Source of the DNA: Bhargavaea changchunensis
GTDB taxonomy: Bacteria; Bacillota; Bacilli; Bacillales_A; Planococcaceae
NCBI RefSeq assembly: GCF_042665595.1
Contig: NZ_JBHTCT010000032.1
Coordinates: forward strand, 56,481-120,480
DNA length: 64,000 bases
Direction of reading: 5' to 3'
Part shown: positions 51,655 through 58,973 of the stretch, in pieces
Layout: every line of letters begins with the position of its first letter
Position numbering within the stretch: the first letter of the stretch is position 1
Notes under the pieces: model-generated
What the model was told of the DNA's origin: nothing
What the model saw: the letters and a program-made list of their open reading frames with translations, nothing else
Database searches by the model: none
Program-made: the position numbers and the translations under genes

Positions 51655-52167
51655 ATGATTCCGCTCCGTCATCCGCTTTTCATCAAGTTTATTGTGTACT
51701 TTAATGAGAATCAAGATTATTTTGAGTGCCACGAAGTGCTTGAGGATTACTGGAACCTGATTGCGCCAAGGAATCGCACCCATCCGCTTGTCGGGTATAT
51801 CCAGGCATCTGTGGCGCTTTACCACTGGCGTCGCGGAAACTTTCGCGGCGCCGCCAAGCTCCTCACAAAAGCGGAGCGTTTGCTCTGCATGGCGCAAGAG
51901 AAGGGCTCACCCTTCTCGGATGGCGTGGACCTGGCTGCTTTTCTTCGCGATCTCCGGAAAGCCGCTCATGCCGTTGACCGGGGCCGTGCGTTCGAAAAAT
52001 TCCCTATCAGGGTGACCGATCCGATAATCCGGGATGCCGTCGCCGATTTGGCAGGGACCGGAGAAATCCCCGCCCTCACCGGGGCCCGTCTCATTCATAA
52101 ACATATGCTGCGGGACCGCAGCCATATTCAGTCGGAACGCGAAAAAAGGAGGAGCAGTCGTCATTGA
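51655..52167 (+). CDS. ypuF: DUF309 protein, YpuF-like
   Basis: A 170-residue cytosolic helical protein of the DUF309 family. The signature FNENQDYFECHEVLEDYWN near the N terminus carries the HEVLE histidine and glutamates, which may bind metal, followed by the Q-A-S-V-A-L-Y-H-W helix. GGGAGGATG lies before the ATG. In B. subtilis ypuF is likewise next to scpA. Its last codons form one arm of a bidirectional terminator and overlap the end of ribT by seven bases. Confidence 0.88.
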   Translation: MIPLRHPLFIKFIVYFNENQDYFECHEVLEDYWNLIAPRNRTHPLVGYIQASVALYHWRRGNFRGAAKLLTKAERLLCMAQEKGSPFSDGVDLAAFLRDLRKAAHAVDRGRAFEKFPIRVTDPIIRDAVADLAGTGEIPALTGARLIHKHMLRDRSHIQSEREKRRSSRH

Positions 52168-52183
52168 CGGTCTGCTCCTCCTT
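52146..52183. terminator. Bidirectional terminator shared by ypuF and ribT
   Basis: AAGGAGGAGCAG and CTGCTCCTCCTT form a perfect 12-bp stem inside the overlapping 3' ends of two convergent genes, with A- and T-rich flanks on each side. Confidence 0.75.
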
Positions 52184-52532
52184 CAATAATTTCCTGGCAT
52201 TTTTCCAGAAACGGGCGTGTGGCTTCTGTCGGGACGATGGTTTTGCCCGGCATGATCGCCGCCAGTTTCGCGACCATCTCTTTTCCGACACCCTCTCCCC
52301 GGTGGGACGGATTGACGGACAGATGGCAGACGGTGACGCGGTCACCTTCAAGTTCGACGCCGACCAGCCCGATGTAGTCCTCACCGATTTTCCAGAGATA
52401 GAGCTGGCTCTGGTCGTCTGTCTCGTAACGGGTGATCGTCTCTTTCAGTTTCTTGACATCTTTTTCGCCGGGCATGAAGGACAGGAGGCCCATCGCGATT
52501 TTTTCGAGTGATTTTTTATAGCGCAGTAACAT
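52161..52532 (-). CDS. ribT: GNAT acetyltransferase RibT
   Basis: A 123-residue acetyltransferase of the GNAT fold with acetyl-CoA motif VNPSHRGEGVGKEMVAKLAA near residue 72. It matches B. subtilis RibT in length and position near scpA-ypuF. In B. subtilis ribT ends the riboflavin operon ribDEAHT; those genes are absent here, so ribT stands alone after lysA and a small membrane ORF. Substrate is unknown. Confidence 0.88.
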   Translation of the reverse strand: MLLRYKKSLEKIAMGLLSFMPGEKDVKKLKETITRYETDDQSQLYLWKIGEDYIGLVGVELEGDRVTVCHLSVNPSHRGEGVGKEMVAKLAAIMPGKTIVPTEATRPFLEKCQEIIEGGADRQ

Positions 52533-52568
52533 GGTCGGCTCCCTCTCTTCCGTATTCTCCGCTCACTG

Positions 52569-52679
52569 TCAGTTTGACGGAGGCCCGAAATTCGGGGCTA
52601 TGAAAATCCAGTATACAGCCCCCCAGGCCAGCGCCATTAGAAGGATGACGATGAATAGGAGGATGTTCCTCTTCCTCAA
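52569..52679 (-). CDS. Small single-pass membrane protein (36 residues), unannotated type
   Basis: A short frame starts at TTG 52677-52679, overlapping the lysA stop as TTGA, and encodes 36 residues: basic LRKRNI, a membrane helix LLFIVILLMALAWGAVYWIF, then IAPNFGPPSN. AAGGAAG inside the end of lysA lies about 7 bases upstream. Orientation, coupling to lysA, positive-inside N terminus and a single clean helix support a real gene in the lysA-ribT gap. I do not recognise a family. Confidence 0.55.
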   Translation of the reverse strand: MRKRNILLFIVILLMALAWGAVYWIFIAPNFGPPSN

Positions 52680-54004
52680 CGCACCTCTTCCTTTCCGATA
52701 CCGGCTGCCTCCAGCTCAAGACGGATCAGGTCATCATACGTCTCGCGCCGGATAGCTGCACGATGATCCCCGTCCTCAACGAACACGACGGCAGGACGCG
52801 GCATCCGGTTATAGTTGCTCGCCATGGCATAGCCGTATGCGCCTGTGCAGAACACGGCTATCAGGTCGCCCGGCTCCACATCAGGAAGATATGCCTGCTC
52901 GATCAGCTTGTCACCGGATTCACAGCACTTGCCGGCAATCGTGTAGGCCGAAGTGTGCGGCTCGTCCATACGGAGTGCCGCGGCGGATGAGTAGGCCGCA
53001 CCGTAGAGGGCCGGACGGATATTGTCGCTCATGCCGCCGTCAACGGACAGATAGGTACGGATTTCGGGAACTTCCTTCTCGGAACCTGCTGTGTAAAGCG
53101 TCGTGCCGGCTTCCCCGACGAGGGAACGCCCCGGCTCAATCCAGAGCTCCGGCACCGGATAGCCGGACTCCGCGGCGGCTTCCTTGACTGTACGGATCAT
53201 TGCGCGGACGTACTCTTCAGGTTCAAGAGGATGATCTTCTTCGGTGTAGCGGATTCCGAAGCCTCCGCCCAGGTTCAGGACCGGGCATATGTACCCGGAC
53301 TCTTCACGCCATTCGGCGACTTTCCGAATCAGCGAGCCCGCAGCAAGGTTGAATGCCGCTGTATCAAAGATCTGGGAGCCGATGTGGCAGTGGAGGCCGA
53401 GAATCCGGACCCTGCCGATGCCGGACAGCCTGCGGAACGCTTTGTCGGCCTGCCCGTTGTTCAGGTCAAAGCCAAACTTGGAATCTTCCTGGCCGGTGGT
53501 GATGAAGTCGTGCGTGTGAGCTTCGATACCGGGTGTGACACGGATCAGGACATCCATCGGCAGCGAAAGCTCTTCCGAAATCCGTTCGATCATGCCGATT
53601 TCATGGAAGTTGTCCACTACGATGCAGCCGACGCCTTCCCGGAATGCCATCCGGATTTCTTCTTCGCTCTTGTTGTTGCCGTGGAAATGGATCCGTTCCG
53701 CCGGGTAGCCGGAACGGATTGCTGTATACAGTTCCCCTCCCGAGACAACATCAAGCGAAAGGCCCTCGTCGCGTACGATCCGGAACATCGCGATGCTCGA
53801 AAACGCTTTGCTCGCATAGGCGACCTGCCCGGTGACCCCTTCCTCCTCAAATGCTTTCAGGAACGACCGGGCACGGTCCCGGACGAGCGCGATATCATAG
53901 ATAATCAGCGGGGTGCCGTAGATGCGTGCAAGTTCTTCCGCATCCACCCCGCCGATTTCAAGATGTCCGTTGCTGTTAATCTTCTGTGTTCCGTATAGAT
54001 GCAC
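52676..54004 (-). CDS. lysA: Diaminopimelate decarboxylase
   Basis: A 442-residue PLP enzyme that makes L-lysine from meso-diaminopimelate. The PLP lysine is in AYASKAFSSIAM near residue 63; LHCHIGSQIF, GGGFGIRYTEEDHPL and GKCCESGD are fold-type III decarboxylase signatures. The start is a GTG at 54004 with AGGATGAGG upstream. It follows spoVAF as in B. subtilis, where spoVA also precedes lysA. Confidence 0.97.
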   Translation of the reverse strand: MHLYGTQKINSNGHLEIGGVDAEELARIYGTPLIIYDIALVRDRARSFLKAFEEEGVTGQVAYASKAFSSIAMFRIVRDEGLSLDVVSGGELYTAIRSGYPAERIHFHGNNKSEEEIRMAFREGVGCIVVDNFHEIGMIERISEELSLPMDVLIRVTPGIEAHTHDFITTGQEDSKFGFDLNNGQADKAFRRLSGIGRVRILGLHCHIGSQIFDTAAFNLAAGSLIRKVAEWREESGYICPVLNLGGGFGIRYTEEDHPLEPEEYVRAMIRTVKEAAAESGYPVPELWIEPGRSLVGEAGTTLYTAGSEKEVPEIRTYLSVDGGMSDNIRPALYGAAYSSAAALRMDEPHTSAYTIAGKCCESGDKLIEQAYLPDVEPGDLIAVFCTGAYGYAMASNYNRMPRPAVVFVEDGDHRAAIRRETYDDLIRLELEAAGIGKEEVR

Positions 54005-54072
54005 AATGCCTCATCCTTCCGGCTTAGTCTATTAAAACTTTACCATGAAGGGGGCGAACGTGCAATCGGTCT

Positions 54073-55527
54073 TCAGCTGCGCTGCCTTCTCGGAGAATCC
54101 GTAATATACGGCCTCAACGAGCTTCCGATCATCGGGTACCGGACAATCACGCGGGCGAACGCCTTCGGGAAAAACGGCGTCATCGGCCAGAGATACGGGA
54201 CACCCATCGGCTTGATGGAGCACAAGTACCAGAACAGGACCGCACCTCCGGCAAAAAAGCCGGCAGGCCCTGCCAAAGCAGTCAGGAGAAGAAGCACCGT
54301 CCGGAATATTTTAGCCGAGATGCTCAATTCATAAGATGGGATCGCGAATGTCACCACCGCCGTGAGTGCGACATACAAGATCACTTCGGCGGTGAAAAGT
54401 CCGACATCGACCGCCATCTGGCCGAGGATGACCGCCGCAATCAGGCCAAGCGCCGTCGAAAGCGGGGTCGGAGTGTGGATTGCGGCCAGCCGCAAGAATT
54501 CAACCCCTATGTCAGCCGCAATAATCTGGAAGAGCAGAGGGATTTCTCCGCTTTCCTTCGGGCCGATAAAATCCAGCGCTTTCGGAACGAACTCAGGATG
54601 CTTGACAAGCAGGTACCAGAACGGCAGCAGGAAAACGGCTATCAGCATCCCGGTATAACGGATGACACGTACGCCCGTTCCGATAAGCGGTGCCTGACGA
54701 AACTCCTCGGCATGCTGAAGGTGATGGAAAATCGTCACCGGAATGAGCAGTACCGAAGGAGAAGTGTCGACTACAATCGCAATATGGCCCTCCAGCAAAT
54801 GGGCTGCCGCAATATCCGGCCTTTCCGTGAACCTGACAAACGGCACGGGGTGAAATTTCTGTTTGAACAAGAGCTCTTCAAGCTGCTTGTCAGACATCGT
54901 CAGTCCGTCATGATCGATTTCGGCCAGCCGCTTTCGCAGCATATCGAGATGCTTCTCGCTCGCGACACCCTTCAGGTAACCGATCGCGATGTCCGTCCGG
55001 CCCCTTTCCGTCACCCGTTGTATTTCAAAACGCAGCTGCGGGTCACGGAGCCGCCTCCTGATGAGGGCGGTATTCAGGATGATGTTTTCCGTGAAGCCGT
55101 CCCTCGAGCCCCGGATCACCTTTTCGTTATCCGGCTCTTCCGGCTGCCTGCCCGGGTATTCGCGGACATCGACCTGGAAAACTGAACCGTCCTCCATCAC
55201 GAATATGAGCTGGCCGCTCAGGATGGAGTCGATCATGGCGTTTTTGTCTTTGGCCGGTTCAACGGCATGGAACGGAAAATAGGTCAGGAAATTTTCCCTG
55301 TCTATCTTCCCTTCCAATTCACCCCAAATGTCCGTCATCTGCATCGAGGTCAGAAGCTGCGCTGTTACATCAGAGCCGATCAAACCATTCATGAAGACGA
55401 TCGTGGCCGGTTCCTGGCGGATATGGATATCCAGCATGACGAAATCATAAGTTTCGCCTTTGCCGAATAAGCCGCCGAGCTCCTCTTTTGCCTGTTCTCT
55501 GCTGTCGTAAAGCCGTTCGATCGTCAC
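54073..55527 (-). CDS. spoVAF: Spore germination protein SpoVAF (GerA family)
   Basis: A 484-residue GerA/SpoVAF-type membrane protein of the spore inner membrane. The N-terminal soluble domain is followed by the conserved GHIAIVVDTSPSVLLIPVTI near residue 250 and about five membrane helices (YTGMLIAVFLLPFWYLL onward). The start is a GTG overlapping the sigF stop (GTGA). In B. subtilis spoVAA-AE separate sigF from spoVAF; here they are missing and spoVAF is directly attached to the spoIIA operon. Confidence 0.93.
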   Translation of the reverse strand: MTIERLYDSREQAKEELGGLFGKGETYDFVMLDIHIRQEPATIVFMNGLIGSDVTAQLLTSMQMTDIWGELEGKIDRENFLTYFPFHAVEPAKDKNAMIDSILSGQLIFVMEDGSVFQVDVREYPGRQPEEPDNEKVIRGSRDGFTENIILNTALIRRRLRDPQLRFEIQRVTERGRTDIAIGYLKGVASEKHLDMLRKRLAEIDHDGLTMSDKQLEELLFKQKFHPVPFVRFTERPDIAAAHLLEGHIAIVVDTSPSVLLIPVTIFHHLQHAEEFRQAPLIGTGVRVIRYTGMLIAVFLLPFWYLLVKHPEFVPKALDFIGPKESGEIPLLFQIIAADIGVEFLRLAAIHTPTPLSTALGLIAAVILGQMAVDVGLFTAEVILYVALTAVVTFAIPSYELSISAKIFRTVLLLLTALAGPAGFFAGGAVLFWYLCSIKPMGVPYLWPMTPFFPKAFARVIVRYPMIGSSLRPYITDSPRRQRS

Positions 55528-56318
55528 CCTTCTCCCTTCGTCTCCACCGGTTCCTTCACGAGGTCGGGCCTCATATACGCCTTCATCTTCGCAAGAATCT
55601 TTTTCTCAAGGCGAGACACCTGTACCTGGGAAATGCCCAGCCGCTCCGCAATGTCGCTTTGGGTACAGTCCATGTAAAACCTCATGACAATGATGGTCCT
55701 GTCCCTCGGGTCAAGCCTTGAAATGATATCTTTCAGCGGAATATGCTCGAAGCCCTTTTCAGAACGTTCATCCCGCACCTGGTCCATCAGGGTGACCGAG
55801 TCACCTTCTCCTTCATAGAGCTGCTCCTGAAGGGAAGCCGGATCCTTCATCGCGTCCATCGCGACAATGACGTCCGAAACCGGGACATCCAATATGGCGG
55901 ATATCTCGGATATCGTCGGTGAACGTTCGTGATCCTTCAGGAAGTCGTCGGTCGCATGCCGGATTTTAAAGTTCAGTTCCCTGATCGACCGGCTTACTTT
56001 CACCATTCCGTCATCACGGAGAAAACGCTGGATCTCCCCGATAATCATCGGCACTGCATAAGTGGAAAACTTCACCTCAAAGCTCAGGTCAAACTTATCA
56101 ACAGCCTTGAGAAGCCCGATGCAGCCGATCTGGTACAGGTCATCCAGTTCCACGCCCCTTGATGAAAAGCGCTGCACAATGGACCAGACGAGCCTTGTAT
56201 TTCCCTCGACCATGACCCGTCTGGCTTCGGCGTCTCCCGCCTGTGCTTCCCGGATCAGTTCTCTCATCGTCTCCTGTGTCAAAAGTGGCGGTTTACGCTG
56301 CTCCACATGTTCCTGCAT
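55524..56318 (-). CDS. sigF: RNA polymerase sigma factor SigF (SpoIIAC)
   Basis: A 264-residue sporulation sigma factor, the first compartment-specific one, active in the forespore. Region 2 is LVWSIVQRFSSRGVELDDLY through FSTYAVPMIIGEIQRFLRD, and region 4 with its HTH is CTQSDIAERLGISQVQVSRL. It is held inactive by SpoIIAB. It follows spoIIAB by 3 bases and overlaps spoVAF. The spoIIAA-spoIIAB-sigF order is universal in spore formers. Confidence 0.97.
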   Translation of the reverse strand: MQEHVEQRKPPLLTQETMRELIREAQAGDAEARRVMVEGNTRLVWSIVQRFSSRGVELDDLYQIGCIGLLKAVDKFDLSFEVKFSTYAVPMIIGEIQRFLRDDGMVKVSRSIRELNFKIRHATDDFLKDHERSPTISEISAILDVPVSDVIVAMDAMKDPASLQEQLYEGEGDSVTLMDQVRDERSEKGFEHIPLKDIISRLDPRDRTIIVMRFYMDCTQSDIAERLGISQVQVSRLEKKILAKMKAYMRPDLVKEPVETKGEG

Positions 56319-56321
56319 CCG

Positions 56322-56771
56322 TCATCCCACCGAAGAGCAGGTTTCCTGCACGGGAGAAAATTTCTTCTTGAAAGTGACGATTGTTCCGCCGCCATTGCTG
56401 GAATCGACCGACAAGCTGTCCGTAAAGCTCTCCATGATGGTGAACCCCATTCCTGAACGCTCGCGTTCAGGCTTAGACGTATACATCGGCTGCATCGCCT
56501 CTTCCACGTTCTCTATCCCGCCGCCTTCGTCACTGATCGTAACCGTCACCTCACGGCCGTCCAGCGCTGCATGAACCCGGACTATACCGGAGCGATCCTC
56601 GTCATATCCATGGATAATCGCATTTGTAACCGCTTCGGAGATGACGGTCTTGTATTCCGATATTTCTTCCAGTGTCGGGTCAAGCGCCGCCACAAAGAAA
56701 GTCAGCGTCATGCGGGCAAGTGCTTCGTTTTCACTTATTGCAGCAAACGACAGCGTCATTTCATTTTCCAT
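56322..56771 (-). CDS. spoIIAB: Anti-sigma F factor / serine kinase SpoIIAB
   Basis: A 149-residue GHKL-fold protein that binds SigF with ATP and phosphorylates SpoIIAA. The N box is ISEAVTNAIIHGYD near residue 45, G1 is DEGGGIE near residue 80, and G2 is GMGFTIMESF near residue 107. The start overlaps spoIIAA by 11 bases, coupling their synthesis. Confidence 0.97.
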   Translation of the reverse strand: MENEMTLSFAAISENEALARMTLTFFVAALDPTLEEISEYKTVISEAVTNAIIHGYDEDRSGIVRVHAALDGREVTVTISDEGGGIENVEEAMQPMYTSKPERERSGMGFTIMESFTDSLSVDSSNGGGTIVTFKKKFSPVQETCSSVG

Positions 56772-57114
56772 GAAGGATCCCTCCCAGCCGTTTTATCGCG
56801 TCTTCAACCGTACCTTCCAACAGATGGCTGCCCAGTCCGGACAGTTCAAACATTTTCTTCATGGTCGGAGACGGATTCAGGATTACCGTCCCGCCTTCGA
56901 CTGCACCGAGATCCCTCATCCTGCCCAATATCAGCCCGATGCCCGCGCTGTCCATAAACTGCAGGCTTCCGAGGTCCCAGATGACCGCGGCGGCCTTACC
57001 GCCAAATATGAGTCGGCTGACCTCCCGCTTGATGCTGTCCGCCGTGTGGTGATCCAGTTCGCCTGCAGGGCGGACAATTACGATTCCGCCCGATGTCAAT
57101 GTAATCTGATTCAT
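56761..57114 (-). CDS. spoIIAA: Anti-anti-sigma factor SpoIIAA
   Basis: A 117-residue STAS-domain protein that, when unphosphorylated, displaces SigF from SpoIIAB. The phosphorylated serine is in LQFMDSAGIGLILGRMRDLG near residue 58. Length equals that of B. subtilis. The ATG at 57114 has GGGGGC upstream; an in-frame ATG at 57207 lies upstream of the sigma-H promoter and is rejected. It heads the spoIIA operon; dacF, which precedes it in B. subtilis, is missing. Confidence 0.97.
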   Translation of the reverse strand: MNQITLTSGGIVIVRPAGELDHHTADSIKREVSRLIFGGKAAAVIWDLGSLQFMDSAGIGLILGRMRDLGAVEGGTVILNPSPTMKKMFELSGLGSHLLEGTVEDAIKRLGGILHGK

Positions 57115-57138
57115 ATGGATGCCCCCTTTCGGCCCGTA

Positions 57139-57164
57139 ATTCAACGGCCGCTTTCCGGAATCCT
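57139..57164 (-). promoter_or_regulatory. Sigma-H promoter of the spoIIA operon
   Basis: The minus strand reads AGGATTC, 12 bases, GTTGAAT, matching the sigma-H consensus in both blocks and spacing. It predicts a leader of about 18 bases. Confidence 0.75.
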
Positions 57165-57593
57165 TGTACTCGACGAAAGTAGTGGAAATCCGGCAAGATT
57201 CGGCCATGACGGCCTTCGCCGTCCAAGCCTGCCCGTTATCGTGCCCGAATATACGTGGAAATTACAGTTATCGGAGAAGATGTGGCGGGATTGACGACTA
57301 TGATCTGATGCTGTGGGTCCCCTCCTACCGCAGATCCGCAGCCAAATCCGTTACGGGGACTGCGATGAACGGTATCTGGTGTGTCTGCCAGCAGGGGGTA
57401 GTGATTCAATGAGGCACGATCGCAACTCAGCAGTTACGAGGTTATGATTCGAGAGATATTTGGTTGTAACTCGGCTACCGGTTGGTTGCGATTCACCTTC
57501 ACCTGTGTGGCCACAAGTTTTGCATGCGAACATTTTGTTTTCATACTCACCCCTCTAAGGGCTCCCCTTTTCAATACACTTTTCTGCTAAAAC
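57165..57593. other. Non-coding gap between spoIIAA and pdp
   Basis: About 430 bases without a convincing gene, at the place of dacF in B. subtilis. It holds the phased 11-mer array at 57397-57494. On the minus strand two short frames start near it: 57544-57434 (36 residues, MKTKCSHAKLVATQ..., preceded by AGAGGGG) and one opening MFACKTCGHTGEGE with a CxxC pair. Both run through the array and look accidental or relic. Confidence 0.5.
57397..57494. repeat. Array of five 11-mers with 22-bp spacing
   Basis: Five copies of an 11-mer start at 57397, 57418, 57440, 57462 and 57484: GGTAGTGATTC, GATCGCAACTC, GGTTATGATTC, GGTTGTAACTC, GGTTGCGATTC. They are separated by unrelated 10-11-base spacers. 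Ends alternate between GATTC and AACTC. The period of 22 is not a multiple of three and equals about two helical turns, so a DNA- or RNA-level function is likelier than a peptide repeat. Confidence 0.7.
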
Positions 57594-57630
57594 AAAAATC
57601 GGACCCGAAAAAAGTTCTTCCGGGTCCGAT
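57594..57630 (-). terminator. Rho-independent terminator of pdp
   Basis: On the minus strand ATCGGACCCG and CGGGTCCGAT form a 10-bp stem followed by TTTTG. Confidence 0.9.
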
Positions 57631-57655
57631 TCGTACTTTCAGTTATTCACTTGTT

Positions 57656-58957
57656 TTACTGAATGTCACCGTGGATGAGCGCCGGCGCGCCGGTTTTTTC
57701 GGAACCGACGATGATATGCTCACGCAACATGGCGATGGCCGTTTCGGTGCCTTTTCCATTGGTATGGATCTCGGCAAGCGGTTCACCTTTCTTCACCTCG
57801 TCGCCGACTTTCTTTTTAAGGACTATGCCGACTGCAAGGTCGATTTGCTCGTCTTTTGTCGCGCGCCCCGCTCCAAGGTGCATTGCGGCAAGGCCGATGT
57901 CATCCGCGCCAATGGACTGGACGTAGCCGTCCGTCTCGGCCTTGAAATCGATGACTTCCGATGCCGATGGAAGTTTCGCCGGCTCGTCGACGATTTCAGG
58001 ATCACCGCCCTGTGCTTCGATGAACTTACGGAACAGAGCAAGTGCCGAGCCGTCACTGATCACTTTTTTGATCATGCCTTCCGCTTCTTCGATGCTTCCG
58101 GCTTTTCCTCCAGCGACGACCATGCGGCTGCCCAGTTCGATGCAGAGCCTCGAAAGGTCTTCAGGACCTTCTCCTCTGAGTGTCTCGATCGCCTCTTTCA
58201 CCTCGAGCGCATTGCCGATTGCGTAGCCGAGCGGCTGGCTCATATCCGAGATGACCGCCATTGTCTTGCGTCCGACGGCATTGCCGATGCCGACCATCGC
58301 TTCGGCAAGACGCCGTGCATCGTCTTCGGTCTTCATAAAGGCGCCTTCGCCTGTTTTGACGTCCAGAACGATGGCGTCCGCCCCTGCTGCGATTTTCTTG
58401 CTCATAATCGAGCTTGCGATCAGCGGGATGCTGTCGACGGTCGCCGTCACATCACGCAGGGCGTAAAGTTTCTTGTCTGCCGGTGTGAGGTTTCCGCTTT
58501 GTCCGATGACCGCGAGCTTCAGGCTGTTCACCTGATCAGCGAACTGCTTTTCCGTAAGTTCGATATGGAAGCCCTCGATCGATTCCAGTTTGTCGAGCGT
58601 CCCGCCAGTGTGGCCGAGACCCCGTCCGCTCATCTTGGCAACCGGCACGCCGCATGCGGCAACAATCGGTCCCAGGATAAGCGTGGTCGTATCGCCGACT
58701 CCTCCCGTGGAATGTTTGTCCACGAGCGTGCCCTCGATGCCGGACAGGTCGATCCGATCACCCGAGTCCACCATGGCTTCTGTCAGCAACGCCTGCTCTT
58801 CTTCATCCATTCCCTCGAAGTAGATGGCCATAAGGAGGGCGCTTGCCTGATAGTCCGGAACGGAATCATCTGTAATTCCATTGATGAAAAACCGGATCTC
58901 CTCTTCCGACAGCCTGGCGCCGTCCCGCTTTTTCGTGATGATGTCAACCATTCTCAT
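57656..58957 (-). CDS. pdp: Pyrimidine-nucleoside phosphorylase
   Basis: A 433-residue enzyme that cleaves uridine, thymidine and deoxyuridine with phosphate to base and (deoxy)ribose 1-phosphate. The family signature is MSGRGLGHTGGTLDKLES near residue 110, preceded by DKHSTGGVGDTTTL; a C-terminal alpha/beta domain completes the fold. The ATG at 58957 has GCGGG 9 bases upstream; a TTG at 58966 is in frame but too close. It follows deoB, whose product isomerises its sugar phosphate; the punA gene often found between them is absent. Confidence 0.96.
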   Translation of the reverse strand: MRMVDIITKKRDGARLSEEEIRFFINGITDDSVPDYQASALLMAIYFEGMDEEEQALLTEAMVDSGDRIDLSGIEGTLVDKHSTGGVGDTTTLILGPIVAACGVPVAKMSGRGLGHTGGTLDKLESIEGFHIELTEKQFADQVNSLKLAVIGQSGNLTPADKKLYALRDVTATVDSIPLIASSIMSKKIAAGADAIVLDVKTGEGAFMKTEDDARRLAEAMVGIGNAVGRKTMAVISDMSQPLGYAIGNALEVKEAIETLRGEGPEDLSRLCIELGSRMVVAGGKAGSIEEAEGMIKKVISDGSALALFRKFIEAQGGDPEIVDEPAKLPSASEVIDFKAETDGYVQSIGADDIGLAAMHLGAGRATKDEQIDLAVGIVLKKKVGDEVKKGEPLAEIHTNGKGTETAIAMLREHIIVGSEKTGAPALIHGDIQ

Positions 58958-58973
58958 GTGTTTCAACCCGCTT

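Noticed and set aside
57397..57494. CRISPR array
   Set aside because: The repeats are 11 bp, imperfect, and the spacers are 10-11 bp, far below CRISPR dimensions; no cas genes are nearby.
57434..57544. 36-codon minus-strand frame MKTKCSHAKLVATQ... with AGAGGGG upstream
   Set aside because: It ends inside the phased 11-mer array and has no family resemblance; the array's 22-base period argues against coding. Kept only as a note.
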